Numbered from the stretch's first letter, positions 26,577-35,402 are shown. The stretch: DNA of 64,000 nucleotides from Methylosinus sp. PW1 (GCF_000745215.1 NZ_JQNK01000009.1:2666001-2730000); one strand, 5' to 3'. Translations and numbers: made by a program. Notes: generated by a model not told the origin, from the sequence alone.

Positions 26577-26982
26577 GGAGCCGTGATGTGACGGCGAAAC
26601 GCCGGAAACTGCGCCTGGCCGCGCGAAAGCGGAGACGTTCGTATAAGTCGGCGCGCGCGGCGCGACAAGCGCAGAGATTGTGCTCCGCAGGCCTTTGACT
26701 TCGCTCTAATTGTCTGAAAATAATCCACTTCAGGTCGGTCCGCGCCGGCGCCTGCGAAACCGGCCGCGACCCGCCTTTTTTATGGGCTGCGTTAATGATT
26801 GGTTTCTGATTCGTGGCCTGCGTGCGGCGCGCGCGAGGGGCGGAGAATTCGAAACCCATGACCCCTCCCTCCACGCGGCCGGACTATGGCTGTGGTTTAG
26901 CGGGAGAGCGGGGCGGCGTTCGTGCGCTGGCGCACATTCCGGCCCGAAAAGGGCGGACGGGCCGTCAGATCGTCTTGCCCTC
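26577..26982. other. 406-base intergenic region upstream of the GST gene
   Basis: I see no supported gene. The A/T-rich part around 26695-26735 is the likely promoter zone for GST-queG. A GGCCCG/CGGGCC stem (26941-26946 with 26958-26963) downstream of nth may end its transcript but lacks a T-run. The right edge carries the duplicated nth end. Confidence 0.4.
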
Positions 26983-27000
26983 TCAGATCGTCTTGCCCTC
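26965..27000. repeat. Exact 18-base tandem duplication at the end of nth
   Basis: TCAGATCGTCTTGCCCTC occurs twice in direct succession (26965-26982 and 26983-27000). Each copy encodes the last codons and stop of nth on the minus strand (EGKTI-stop), so only the copy nearest the gene body is translated and the other is a downstream relic. Confidence 0.9.
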
Positions 27001-27672
27001 GAAACGGCAGAGATCGGCGATGATGCAGCGCTCGCATTCCGGCCGGCGCGCCTTGCACACATAGCGGCCATGCAGGATCAGCCAGTGATGCGCGTGGAGC
27101 TTGAAGCGCTCGGGCACGATTTTCTCGAGGCCGGCCTCCACTTGCTCGACGGTCTTGCCCTTGGTCAGCGGCAGCCGGTTGGAGACGCGGAAAATATGCG
27201 TGTCCACCGCGATCACCGGCACATGAAAGGCGATGTTGAGCACCACATTGGCGGTCTTGCGGCCGACGCCGGGCAGCGCCTGCAGAGCCTCGCGGTCGCA
27301 GGGAACCTCGCCGCCGTGCTTTTCGATCAGCTGCGCGCAGAGGGCGATGACATTCTTCGCCTTGGTGGGATAGAGGCCGATCGTCTTTATGTAGCCGCAG
27401 AGCCCTTCGACGCCGAGCGCGAGCATTTTTTGCGGCGTGTCGGCGATTTGGAACAGAGCGCGCGTCGCCTTGTTGACGCCGACGTCGGTCGCTTGGGCGG
27501 AGAGCACCACGGCGACGAGCAGAGTGAAGACATTCACATGCTCGAGCTCGCCTTTGGGATGCGGATCGGCCGCCTCGAGACGCGCGAAAATCTCATCGAT
27601 GCGCGCAGCCTCGCGGCTGCGCGGCGATGCGGGACGCCGCGCCTTGGCGAGCGAGCTCTTTTCGTTCGGCAT
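26983..27672 (-). CDS. nth: Endonuclease III (DNA glycosylase/AP lyase)
   Basis: Base-excision repair of oxidised pyrimidines. 229 aa from the ATG at 27672 (MPNEKSSLAK). The helix-hairpin-helix motif LPGVGRKTANVVLN contains the catalytic Lys, the catalytic Asp is in VDTHIFRVSNR, and the C-terminal 4Fe-4S loop is CKARRPECERCIIADLC (C-x6-C-x2-C-x5-C). An upstream in-frame ATG at 27732 would extend into the divergent DUF2244 gene and is less likely. The gene end is duplicated in an 18-base tandem repeat. Confidence 0.96.
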   Translation of the reverse strand: MPNEKSSLAKARRPASPRSREAARIDEIFARLEAADPHPKGELEHVNVFTLLVAVVLSAQATDVGVNKATRALFQIADTPQKMLALGVEGLCGYIKTIGLYPTKAKNVIALCAQLIEKHGGEVPCDREALQALPGVGRKTANVVLNIAFHVPVIAVDTHIFRVSNRLPLTKGKTVEQVEAGLEKIVPERFKLHAHHWLILHGRYVCKARRPECERCIIADLCRFEGKTI

Positions 27673-27716
27673 AAAGGCGTTATAACTCGGCGTTCTGGAG
27701 AACGAAAGGCGGCGGC

Positions 27717-28214
27717 GTGACAGCGAGCGCACCTTCTGCGGAAGCCATTTATCAGACGCGGTTGATCCCGCATCGCTCGATGACGCTGCGGCAGGCGCAT
27801 GTGTTCATCCTGCTGTTCGGCGCGGGCACATGCGCGCTGTCGGTTCCCTTCTACATTCTCGGCGCCTGGCCGGTCGTCGGCTTCATGGGGCTCGACGTGC
27901 TGGCGCTCTATGTCGCGCTGCGCGTGAGCTTTCGCTCGGCCAGGGCGTTCGAGAGCATCCGCCTCACCCCCTTCGAGCTCGTCATCGTCAAGAAGAGCGC
28001 CTATGGCCTGCGGCGGGAGCGGCGTTTCGACACTTATTGGCTGCGGCTCGAGACGGAAGAGGACGAGGAGTTCGGCATGCAGCGCGTGCTGCTCGTCTCG
28101 CGCGGCGAGCGCATCGAGATCGGCGGCTTTCTCGCGCCGGAGCAGAAGGCTGCGCTCGCCGAGGAGCTTTCGCGCGCGCTGGCGACGGCCAAGCGCGGGC
28201 CGTTTTATTCCTGA
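27717..28214 (+). CDS. DUF2244 family membrane protein
   Basis: 165 aa from a GTG start preceded by GAAAGG. Two adjacent membrane helices (AHVFILLFGAGTCALSVPFYI and AWPVVGFMGLDVLALYVAL) are followed by a soluble beta-rich domain with RLTPFELVIVKKSAYGLRRE and RGERIEIGGFLAPEQK. This is the DUF2244 layout; function is unknown. It is divergent from nth with about 44 bases between starts, an arrangement seen in other alphaproteobacteria. Confidence 0.85.
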   Translation: MTASAPSAEAIYQTRLIPHRSMTLRQAHVFILLFGAGTCALSVPFYILGAWPVVGFMGLDVLALYVALRVSFRSARAFESIRLTPFELVIVKKSAYGLRRERRFDTYWLRLETEEDEEFGMQRVLLVSRGERIEIGGFLAPEQKAALAEELSRALATAKRGPFYS

Positions 28215-28250
28215 CGCGTTTTCGGGTGGCGACGCTCGGCCGCGCGCGCC

Positions 28251-29162
28251 ATGATGCGCCGCATGACCCTGCGCTCCGACATTATCCATCCTCTCGCCGA
28301 AACGCGGCCGCAGGAGGATTACGCCAAGGTCGCGGAGACGATCCGCTTCATCGGCGAGAATTGGCGCCGTCAGCCCTCGGTCGAGGAAATGGCGGAGGCG
28401 GCGGGCTTCTCCGAAGCGCATTTGCGCGCCTTGTTCCGGCGCTGGGCGGGACTCTCGCCCAAGGCCTTCCTCGAGGCGCTGACGCTGCGCCATGCGCGCG
28501 CGCTGCTCGGCGGCGAGACGAGCCTGCTCGACGCCTCGCTGTCGCTCGGTCTTTCCGGTCCCTCGCGCCTGCATGATCTCTTCGTGACCCATGAGGCGCT
28601 GACGCCGGGCGAATATAAGCGCGGCGGCGAGGGGCTGGAGATGCGCTACGGTTTCCACCCTTCGCCTTTCGGCGAGGCGATTTTGGTCGCGACAGAGCGC
28701 GGCCTCGCCGGGCTCGGCTTCGTCGACGGCGCGCGCGCGGAGGCGTTGGACGATCTTCGCCGCCGCTGGCCGAAGGCGCGATTCTCGCTCGATAGCGCGG
28801 CGACCGCGGCTTACGCGCGGCGCGCTTTCGATCCGGCGGAATGGCGGCCGGACCAGCCCTTGCGCCTCGTGCTGATCGGCTCGGAATTCGACGTTTCGGT
28901 CTGGGAGGCGCTGCTCGACATCGATATGGGCCGGGCGACCACTTACGGCGTGCTCGCGCGGCGGCTCGGCAAGCCCGGCGCCGCGCGAGCGGTGGGCGCG
29001 TCTGTCGGGCGCAATCCCGTTTCCTTCATCGTGCCGTGCCATCGCGTGCTCGGGGCGAGCGGCGCGCTCACCGGCTATCATTGGGGGCTGACGCGAAAGC
29101 AGGCGATCATCGGCTGGGAGGCCGGGCGTCTCGCGCCGCGGCCGGCCGATAGCGAGGCGTGA
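28251..29162 (+). CDS. AraC-domain methylated-DNA--protein-cysteine methyltransferase
   Basis: 303 aa. An N-terminal AraC-type helix-turn-helix region (residues about 30-125; PSVEEMAEAAGFSEAHLRAL and SLGLSGPSRLHDLF) is fused to an Ogt/AdaB-type O6-alkylguanine-DNA alkyltransferase. The active-site PCHRVLGASGALTGYHWG supplies the acceptor Cys, and GRNPVSFIVPCHR the flanking motif. The Ada zinc domain with the phosphotriester acceptor Cys is absent. It therefore repairs O6-methylguanine and may bind DNA, but cannot be activated as classical Ada is. The start at 28251 or 28263 is not decided. Confidence 0.9.
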   Translation: MMRRMTLRSDIIHPLAETRPQEDYAKVAETIRFIGENWRRQPSVEEMAEAAGFSEAHLRALFRRWAGLSPKAFLEALTLRHARALLGGETSLLDASLSLGLSGPSRLHDLFVTHEALTPGEYKRGGEGLEMRYGFHPSPFGEAILVATERGLAGLGFVDGARAEALDDLRRRWPKARFSLDSAATAAYARRAFDPAEWRPDQPLRLVLIGSEFDVSVWEALLDIDMGRATTYGVLARRLGKPGAARAVGASVGRNPVSFIVPCHRVLGASGALTGYHWGLTRKQAIIGWEAGRLAPRPADSEA

Positions 29163-29189
29163 GCGGAGGACAGGTCGCGCATCCGCGCG

Positions 29190-29843
29190 TCACGGCGGAC
29201 GACGATCGATGCGCTCGAAATGCGCCTCGGCCTCCTTCGTCAGCCGCTCCTCGTGGATTTTCCAATAGCGCCACAGCAGGAAGGCGCCGAGAATCGCGCC
29301 GGCGAGGCCGAGCCAGCCGATCGGACCGGCGATGCGATGGATGGCCGCGCCGAAGACATAGCCGCCGAGGCCGAAGACCAGCGCCCAGCAAATGCCGCCC
29401 GCGGCGTTGTAGAACAGGAATTTCACCGGATCGAAGCGATTGGCGCCGGCGAGCACGGCGGCCAATATGCGCAGCAGCGCAATGAAGCGGCCGAAGAACA
29501 CGATGGAGCCGCCCCAGCGCATGAAGAGATATTGCCCGAGGCGCAATTGCGGCGGCCCGACGCCGATATGCGCGCCATAGCGCATCAGCAGCTTCACGCC
29601 GAACTCGCGTCCGATCCAAAAGCCGATATTGTCGCCGAAGATCGCGCCGGCCGCCGCGGCCAGAATGACGAAGCGAATGTCCATATTGCCGGAGTGGCCG
29701 GCGTAAATGGCCGCGCCGACCAATGTCGTCTCGCCGGGGAGCGGTATGCCGGCGCTCTCCAGCGCGACGATGAAGAATATGGCCCAATAGCCATAGGTCG
29801 TCAGAATGGAGACGATCTGCGCTTCGTCGATCAGTCCCGCCAT
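29190..29843 (-). CDS. DedA family membrane protein
   Basis: 217 aa, four to six hydrophobic segments, with the DedA/VTT signature: an amphipathic re-entrant N-terminal part (ALESAGIPLPGETTLVGAA), GDNIGFWIGREFG and FGRFIALLRILAAVLAGANRF. DedA proteins are linked to membrane homeostasis and flipping of undecaprenyl phosphate or phosphatidylethanolamine; the substrate here is not known. It is convergent with the alkyltransferase gene. Confidence 0.92.
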   Translation of the reverse strand: MAGLIDEAQIVSILTTYGYWAIFFIVALESAGIPLPGETTLVGAAIYAGHSGNMDIRFVILAAAAGAIFGDNIGFWIGREFGVKLLMRYGAHIGVGPPQLRLGQYLFMRWGGSIVFFGRFIALLRILAAVLAGANRFDPVKFLFYNAAGGICWALVFGLGGYVFGAAIHRIAGPIGWLGLAGAILGAFLLWRYWKIHEERLTKEAEAHFERIDRRPP

Positions 29844-29949
29844 GCCCCGCCTTTGCCGATTCGACCATGAGACGGCCGAGCGGCGCTATTGTCGCCGCTG
29901 GGCGAGCCGACGGCAAGAGAGGCCGCTGGCGAGAAGCGCGACGCGCGCC

Positions 29950-30324
29950 TCAGCGCGCGGCGCGTTGCAGGCGAGCCGCGGCGTCGAAGGAGAGCCCGCC
30001 GTCGCGCAGGAAAGGCAGTCCGAAGCCTTTCACGTCATCGGCGAATTGCGCGCCGCCTTCCAGCGCCTTCTCGACCACCTTGCGCAGCCCGCTGAGGATC
30101 GGCTGATCGCAGCCGGCCATCTCGCGCGCCAGCTGCGCGCGCTCCGCCTCATCGGCCCTCTGCGCGAAATCGCGCACCACGACAGAGACGAAACGTCCCG
30201 CGCTGACGCCATTCTCCTGCGCGACGGCGCGGACTCTCTCGGCGAAAACGCCTCCGATGCAGAAAGTCGCCGCCTGCGCGACCTTGTCGTTCGAGCATGA
30301 ATGGATGAGATCGGTGACGAGCAT
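29950..30324 (-). CDS. Hypothetical protein, 124 aa
   Basis: No family recognised. Mostly helical and soluble (MLVTDLIHSCSNDKVAQAA, then AERVRAVAQENGVSAGRFVS and REMAGCDQPILSGLRKVVEKAL). The ATG at 30324 with GGAG/AAGG upstream is preferred; an alternative start at 30411 would add a repeat-encoded N-terminus with GEFRSQ twice. It is divergent from the basic Tyr/Arg-rich protein gene across about 455 bases. Confidence 0.6.
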   Translation of the reverse strand: MLVTDLIHSCSNDKVAQAATFCIGGVFAERVRAVAQENGVSAGRFVSVVVRDFAQRADEAERAQLAREMAGCDQPILSGLRKVVEKALEGGAQFADDVKGFGLPFLRDGGLSFDAAARLQRAAR

Positions 30325-30779
30325 GACCTTTTCTCCGTCCTGCGAACGAAATTCTCCTGCCTGCGAACGAAACTCTCCTGCTCCGTCGGAATGCATTTTC
30401 GGAATTCCCATAGTCTTCTCACGGCGTCCGATTGTCGGCTTCCGTCCGAGACGCCGCTCCGCCGCCTGAACCACCGCGGCCACGCAAAAGCCGGACCAGA
30501 TTTTGAGAAGCGCGGTCGTCATTTTTACCGCTCTATCGTCACAAAACTCCGCTTCATTCGAATCTATTCGATCATTCGGCTGTCCCGCCCGGCGCCGCAT
30601 AAGCAAAACGCCGTAGTTCCGAAAAGGTTTCATCGTCATTCGACCTTTTACCCCCGGCGCGCGGCGGAAAAACGGCGAAGGCCTTGCCGGCCGCCGGGAC
30701 GGCCCGATTTCTTTGAGGATGAGCCGCGCGCGCGGGCGCTTCCCGCGCCGGTCGCGACGGCTTTTACGGAGGAAAGTCG
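30325..30779. other. 455-base divergent intergenic region
   Basis: It holds the likely promoters of the 29950-30324 gene and of the basic secreted protein gene at 30780. The A/T-rich stretch 30520-30640 is the best promoter zone. A 21-base tandem repeat lies at 30339-30380. I see no convincing gene here. Confidence 0.4.
30339..30380. repeat. 21-base tandem duplication
   Basis: CCTGCGAACGAAATTCTCCTG (30339-30359) is followed directly by a copy with one T-to-C difference (30360-30380). It lies just upstream of the ribosome binding site of the 29950-30324 gene, or, if that gene starts at 30411, encodes a repeated GEFRSQ segment. Confidence 0.8.
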
Positions 30780-31067
30780 ATGGAACGTCGCTCTTTCATG
30801 AAATTTTTCGTCATCGGCGCGGCGGCGGCGCTGGTCGCCGGCCCTGCCGACGCCCTCACCTCGGTCGCGCCGCTCGAGGCGCCCCGGGCGCCGGAGCCGG
30901 CTCCCGAGGCCGCCGTGGCGACGGCGGAGGATCTCGAGCGCGCGCAGGTCGAAAAGACCTATTGGCGCTACCGCCGCCGCGTCTGGCGGCCGCGCTGGCG
31001 TCGCCGCTACTGGCGCCGGTATTACCGGCCGCGTTACTGGCGTCGCCGTCGCTACTATTATTACTGA
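30780..31067 (+). CDS. Small exported protein with an Arg/Tyr/Trp-rich tail
   Basis: 95 aa, with GGAGGAAAG directly upstream of the ATG. The N-terminus FMKFFVIGAAAALVAGPADA is a signal peptide; a short acidic/Pro-Ala linker follows (residues about 30-58). The last 37 residues are almost only Arg, Tyr and Trp (YWRYRRRVWRPRWRRRYW and so on), ending in YYYY. Such tails occur in small alphaproteobacterial envelope proteins of unknown role; binding to peptidoglycan, LPS or other polyanions is only an inference from charge. Confidence 0.75.
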   Translation: MERRSFMKFFVIGAAAALVAGPADALTSVAPLEAPRAPEPAPEAAVATAEDLERAQVEKTYWRYRRRVWRPRWRRRYWRRYYRPRYWRRRRYYYY

Positions 31068-31083
31068 GCGCTTATACCAGCGC

Positions 31084-31524
31084 TCACCAGGCGCCGGTGT
31101 TGGGCATGGAGCTCCAGGGCTCGGCCGGCGGCAGCGGCGCGCCTTTCTGCAGCAGCTCGATCGAGATTTGATCGGGCGAGCGGATGAAGGCCATATAGCC
31201 GTCGCGCGGCGGGCGGTTGATCGTCACGCCGGCCGCCTGCAGCCGCGCGCATAGGGCGTAGATATCGTCGACGGCGAAAGCGAGGTGGCCGAAATTGCGG
31301 CCGCCCGCATAGTCATGCTCGTCCCAATTATAGGTGAGCTCGACGAGCGGCGCGCCCGCGCCTTTCGCCTGCGGAAGATCGTCCGGCGCGGCGAGATAGA
31401 CGAGGGTGAAGCGGCCCTTCTCATTCTCGGTGCGGCGCGCCTCGGTGAGGCCGAGCTTGTTGCAGAAGAAGTCCAGCGAGCGGTCGAGATCGCCGACGCG
31501 GATCATCGTGTGGAGAAATTGCAT
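31084..31524 (-). CDS. gloA: Lactoylglutathione lyase (glyoxalase I)
   Basis: Detoxifies methylglyoxal as its glutathione hemithioacetal. 146 aa, two VOC beta-alpha-beta-beta-beta modules. The predicted metal ligands are all present: His5 in [10 protein letters not shown], Glu in VELTYNWD, His in GHLAFAVDD and Glu in SIELLQ. The motif NKLGL followed by GRFTLVYL is typical of GloA. The start at 31524 (MQFLHTM) matches family N-termini. Confidence 0.95.
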   Translation of the reverse strand: MQFLHTMIRVGDLDRSLDFFCNKLGLTEARRTENEKGRFTLVYLAAPDDLPQAKGAGAPLVELTYNWDEHDYAGGRNFGHLAFAVDDIYALCARLQAAGVTINRPPRDGYMAFIRSPDQISIELLQKGAPLPPAEPWSSMPNTGAW

Positions 31525-31589
31525 ATTGGCGCCTCTTGCGGGGTGAGAGGCGGCGAGCATAGCCGCTCTCGCGCGCGGGCGCACGCGCC

Positions 31590-31784
31590 CTATTGATGCG
31601 GCGGGATCTTCAGCGCGCTCTCCAGCGCGATGATGATTGGAATGAGCGCCTCCTTCTCCTGCTCGGCCGAGCCGAACTCGGCGGATTTCAGCCGCTGCTC
31701 CACCTCGTGAATCGTCATCAGGCGCCGTTCCAGGACGATCAGCAGCTCCTTGGCGATCTGCGGCTCGAGCTCGATTCTGATCAT
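31590..31784 (-). CDS. Small hypothetical protein, 64 aa
   Basis: The ATG at 31784 ([20 protein letters not shown]) is preceded by GAGGA at good distance. The protein is helical and rich in Glu/Leu/Ile, without Cys or a signal peptide. No family recognised. It lies between gloA and a radical SAM gene, all on the minus strand. Confidence 0.55.
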   Translation of the reverse strand: MIRIELEPQIAKELLIVLERRLMTIHEVEQRLKSAEFGSAEQEKEALIPIIIALESALKIPPHQ

Positions 31785-31889
31785 GCGCGCATCTTTCCTC
31801 ATCGACTGGCCGATTCCGATCGACCGAGCCGCAGCATAGGTTCTGCTCGCCGAGGGCGATGTGCGCTGGCGCATAGTGCGGAAAGACGC

Positions 31890-32786
31890 CTACAGCCCCC
31901 GCGCCCAGGCGGGCCGCAGCGGAGCCGCCTCCGGCGCGGCGATGGCGGCGTGGAGCTGCTCCAGCAGGCGCGGCTTGTCGGCGCCGAGCGTGCCGCGCAG
32001 CACGAGCCAATTGGAGGCGTGGTCGCTGCGGAACACGGTGCGCCGCAATTCCAGCCGCGAGAGGAAGCGCTCCATCTCGCGCAGCAGCCCCGGCACGTCG
32101 AGCGGCGCGAAATCGGGGAAATCGGCGCGAAACCGCGCCTCGCCCCGGGGGAAGCTGACGACCAGCGTCGCAAGAAACTCCGGCTGCGCGGCGTTGACCA
32201 GCGCGGCGGAATTTTCCGCATGCGCCTCGCTGAGCGCGGCGCCGCCGAGTCCGTTGAGAATCATCACCGAGCGCTTGATCCCGGCTGCGCCGAGCTTCTC
32301 CAGCGCGTCGCGGGTGGAGGCGAAGGTCTCGCCCTTCTGGACCCGCGCCAGCACATCGTCATCGCCCGATTCCGCGCCGACATAGACCAGCGAGAGGCCG
32401 AGCGCGGCGAGATCGCGCAGCTCGGCGACGGATTTGCGGCTCACATTGCGCGGCAGGCAATAGCTCGACACGCGCCGCACGCCCGGCAGCTCGCGGCGGA
32501 TCGCCTCGAGAATGGCGGCGAGACGCCGCGTCGACAATGTCATGGCGTCGCCATCGGCCAGAAACACGCGCGCGACCGAGGCTCCATAAATTTCGCCGCA
32601 GCGCTTGATGCTCTCCATCACCTCGGCTTCGTCCCGCGGGCGGAAGCGCTTTTGCGGCGCGGTATACATCTCGCAGAAGCTGCAACGATTCCACGAGCAT
32701 CCATCGGTGACGGGCAATATCAGCGACTCCGCCTCGCTGGGCGGGCGAAACACGGGCTCGACATAGCGGATGGGGGCGTCGGTCAT
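31890..32786 (-). CDS. Radical SAM protein of unknown substrate
   Basis: 298 aa. The SAM/4Fe-4S motif is CSWNRCSFC (C-x4-C-x2-C), preceded by LILPVTDG; the further barrel motifs are [49 protein letters not shown] and [10 protein letters not shown]. It resembles the coproporphyrinogen-oxidase-like/Elp3-type radical SAM group but lacks an added diagnostic domain, so the reaction cannot be named. The IS1182-type element is inserted about 50 bases upstream of its start and may have separated it from its promoter. Confidence 0.85.
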   Translation of the reverse strand: MTDAPIRYVEPVFRPPSEAESLILPVTDGCSWNRCSFCEMYTAPQKRFRPRDEAEVMESIKRCGEIYGASVARVFLADGDAMTLSTRRLAAILEAIRRELPGVRRVSSYCLPRNVSRKSVAELRDLAALGLSLVYVGAESGDDDVLARVQKGETFASTRDALEKLGAAGIKRSVMILNGLGGAALSEAHAENSAALVNAAQPEFLATLVVSFPRGEARFRADFPDFAPLDVPGLLREMERFLSRLELRRTVFRSDHASNWLVLRGTLGADKPRLLEQLHAAIAAPEAAPLRPAWARGL

Positions 32787-32837
32787 GGGGGGAGTCTAAT
32801 ACGAGGATGCCGGGACGGGAATGGGGCGGCAAGTGAC

Positions 32838-34515
32838 CCTGGCTGTGTGAAAACGTCGTTGATGCTATGATTTTCTAGTGATTTGCCGGGGGTTCTCATG
32901 AAGCGCTTTGTCGAAGGGGCGGATCGTGGACAGGGCGCGCTTTTTCCGGAATGCCTCGATGATTGGATCGGCGAGGACAATCCCATTCGGGTGATCGACG
33001 TTTTCGTCGATGAGCTCAATCTGCGTGCGCTCGGGTTCGGCGGGGTCGATCCCAAGGCGACGGGCCGGCCTTCCTATCATTCCTCCTGCCTGCTGAAGCT
33101 CTACATTTACGGCTACCTCAACCGGGTTCAATCGAGCCGGCGACTGGAGCGCGAGGCCGGACGCAACGTCGAGGTGATGTGGCTGACGCGGCGTCTGGCT
33201 CCTGATCACAAGACGATTGCCGATTTCCGCAAGAACAACGGTCTCGCCATCCGGCAGGTTTGCGTCCGCTTCGTCGCGCTGTGCCGCACGATGGGCCTGC
33301 TCACACAAGCCAGCGTCGCGATCGATGGCAGCAAGTTCAAGGCGGTCAACAACCGGGACAAGAACTTTACGCGCGCCAAGATGGAGCGGCGCATGGCGCA
33401 GATCGAGGAGAGCGTCGCGCGCTATTTGCAGCAACTCGACAGCGCCGACCGACAGGAGCCGTCCGAGGCGCTGAAGATCAAAGCAGGCCGCCTCAAAGAG
33501 AAGATCGCGAAGCTGAAGGGCGAGATGCAGCGTCTCGAGGCGCTCGAGACGCAAATGCTCGATGCGCCGGACCAGCAGATTTCGTTGACGGATCCCGACG
33601 CCCGCTCGATGGCGACGAGCGGCCGCGGCTCCGGAGTCGTCGGTTACAATGTGCAAACGGCGGTCGACACGACGCATCATTTGATCGTCACCCATGAGGT
33701 GACCAATGTCGGCACGGATCGATCTCAGCTCGCCAACATGGCCAAGCAAGCAAAGGCGACGCTGGAGACGGAGAGCCTCGACGTCGTCGCTGACCGCGGC
33801 TACTTCAATAGCGCGGAGATTCTGGCGTGCGCGCAGGCGGGTGTCACGGTCACGCTGCCCAAGCCGATGACCTCCGGGGCAAAGTCCGAAGGACGCTTCG
33901 GCAAGCAAGACTTTCGCTACGACGCGGAGCAAGACGTTTATATTTGTCCCGCTGGCGAACGCCTGATCTATCGCTTCACGCGCGAGGAAAACGGTCTCAA
34001 TTTGCGCCGCTATTGGACCAGCGCCTGCGGCGCTTGCGCGATCAAGCCTCAGTGCACGCCGAGCGTGCAGCGACGCGTCACCCGCTGGGAGCACGAGCAT
34101 CTTCTCGAAGCCGTGCAACGCCGACTTGATGCAGACCCCGGGAAGATGCGCGTGCGACGCGAGACGGTCGAGCACCCCTTCGGCACGATCAAGGCGCGGA
34201 TGGGAGCAACCCACTTCCTGATGAAAACCAAGCCGTGCGTCGCCACTGAGATGGCGCTGCACGTGCTCGCCTACAACCTCACACGCGTCCTCAACATCAT
34301 GGGCGTCAGGCCGCTGATGGCGGCGATACAGGGATAATCGCGGCCCTATGATCCTCGCTCCCGCCCCCTGAGCCTCCACAGAGCGGTTCATCGAAGCGGC
34401 TGACGCGCCGTCCGCCCGAAAAATAGCGAAAACTCGCCAAAGCGCGGGCGCCGGAGCGCGCTGCCATGCTATGGCGTTGTCATAAATGGCGCAGCGCCGT
34501 TTTCACTCAACCAAG
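32838..34515 (+). mobile_element. IS1182-family insertion sequence, apparently complete
   Basis: About 1.68 kb, bounded by imperfect inverted repeats of roughly 24 bases. The left end reads CCTGGCTGTGTGAAAACG and the right end, reversed, CTTGGTTGAGTGAAAACG. It contains one intact transposase gene. I see no obvious target duplication, so exact ends are approximate to a few bases. Confidence 0.8.
32898..34337 (+). CDS. IS1182 family transposase
   Basis: 479 aa from the ATG at 32898 (MKRFVEGADRGQGALF). The order is typical: an N-terminal DUF772-like region (PSYHSSCLLKLYIYGYLNR, SSRRLEREAGRNVEVMWL), DDE catalytic segments with IDGSKFKAVNN, DVVADRGYFNS and ETVEHPFGTIKARMG, a central Lys/Glu-rich coiled coil (residues about 155-220) and a Cys cluster (CGACAIKPQC) near the end. 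The frame is intact, so the element may still move. Confidence 0.93.
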   Translation: MKRFVEGADRGQGALFPECLDDWIGEDNPIRVIDVFVDELNLRALGFGGVDPKATGRPSYHSSCLLKLYIYGYLNRVQSSRRLEREAGRNVEVMWLTRRLAPDHKTIADFRKNNGLAIRQVCVRFVALCRTMGLLTQASVAIDGSKFKAVNNRDKNFTRAKMERRMAQIEESVARYLQQLDSADRQEPSEALKIKAGRLKEKIAKLKGEMQRLEALETQMLDAPDQQISLTDPDARSMATSGRGSGVVGYNVQTAVDTTHHLIVTHEVTNVGTDRSQLANMAKQAKATLETESLDVVADRGYFNSAEILACAQAGVTVTLPKPMTSGAKSEGRFGKQDFRYDAEQDVYICPAGERLIYRFTREENGLNLRRYWTSACGACAIKPQCTPSVQRRVTRWEHEHLLEAVQRRLDADPGKMRVRRETVEHPFGTIKARMGATHFLMKTKPCVATEMALHVLAYNLTRVLNIMGVRPLMAAIQG

Positions 34516-34582
34516 ACCCGAAGCGGCCACTTGGCACACGATGATCGGATTTGTTGGCTTACCCTCCGATTTGCGGAGCTTC

Positions 34583-34742
34583 TCAATCGTCGCGACTTGT
34601 AACGTGGTCGCAGTAGTCGCATAGATCCGAGTTGTTCACGGACTGAGTGGAAACTGAGAGAGACACCCCACAGCGGGCGCACTTGCCACCGACGGAATGT
34701 TCGCAAAAGAAGCAACCGACAAATTCCGACGACTCGACGTAG
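34583..34742 (-). pseudogene. 3' remnant of a zinc-ribbon protein gene cut by ISAs1
   Basis: Reading the minus strand from the left end of the ISAs1-type element gives about 53 codons with three CxxC pairs (GCFFCEHS, KCARCGVS, LCDYCDH) before a TGA at 34585-34583. No start codon is available, and a TAG interrupts this frame just inside the IS. The Cys spacing is that of a small zinc-ribbon protein whose 5' part was lost when the IS inserted. Confidence 0.45.
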
Positions 34743-34841
34743 CAGGGCCGTTCAGTTCTCTATACTTTATAGCGGACGGGCGATTCCCGTCGCGACGGAT
34801 GTGTGAATCTATAGGCGACAACCCGAATCGGAGGTTGTCGC

Positions 34842-35402
34842 ATGCAGGTGTCGCTTCTGGAGATTTTGCGGGACATTCCGGATCATCGTCGCCGAGAAGG
34901 CAAGCGGTTCGATCTTTCGACGGTGCTGCTCTACGCGATCATCGCCATGGTCGGCGGCGCCAATTCTTATCGGCAGATGCATGAGTTCATTCGCGCGCAT
35001 CGTCTGCGATTGAACGACGCCTTCGGCCTGAAGCTGCCCTACACGCCATCCTACACCGGTCTGCGGCTGATCCTGCAAGGCGTCGATCCGGCAGCGTTGG
35101 AGGCGGCGTTTCGACGTCATGCCGCGAGCATGCCGGCGCCGCCCGCCGTGCAGGGGCTGACGGCGATCGCCGTCGACGGGAAGACTCTGCGCGGCAGCTT
35201 CGATGCGTTCAGCGACCGGAAGGCCGCGCACATGATGTCGGCGCTGCGACACGCCGATCGGATCGTGCTCGCGCATGTGATGGTCGCCGAAAAGAGCAAT
35301 GAGATTCCCACCGCTCCGGAGCTGATCGAAGCGCTGGGATTGAAGCGCTGCCTGTTCACGCTCGACGCAGAACACTGCCAAAAAAACTGTTCGAACGCGT
35401 GA
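34842..35402 (+). CDS. ISAs1 family transposase, N-terminal frame (ORF A)
   Basis: 186 aa. It begins MQVSLLEILRDIPDHRRREG with the ISAs1/DDE_Tnp_1-associated N-terminal domain, and includes LTAIAVDGKTLRGSFDA with the first catalytic Asp and FTLDAEHCQK with the second. The frame leaves the family sequence exactly at an A7C tract (35380-35387) and stops 15 bases later. A minus-one shift on the heptamer A-AAA-AAC would continue into ORF B and restore the family sequence CQKKLFERVIASGNHLL. Confidence 0.85.
   Translation: MQVSLLEILRDIPDHRRREGKRFDLSTVLLYAIIAMVGGANSYRQMHEFIRAHRLRLNDAFGLKLPYTPSYTGLRLILQGVDPAALEAAFRRHAASMPAPPAVQGLTAIAVDGKTLRGSFDAFSDRKAAHMMSALRHADRIVLAHVMVAEKSNEIPTAPELIEALGLKRCLFTLDAEHCQKNCSNA

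Noticed and set aside
24769..26874. A GST-QueG fusion of about 700 residues
   Set aside because: The part upstream of queG in this frame overlaps the GST gene out of frame and has no GST sequence; GST is encoded in its own frame with a normal stop.
33100..33110. Target-site duplications around the IS1182- and ISAs1-type elements
   Set aside because: The flanks (CCCT/AAGA type for IS1182; CGACGTAG versus AAGCTCGG for ISAs1) do not match, so no duplication is claimed.
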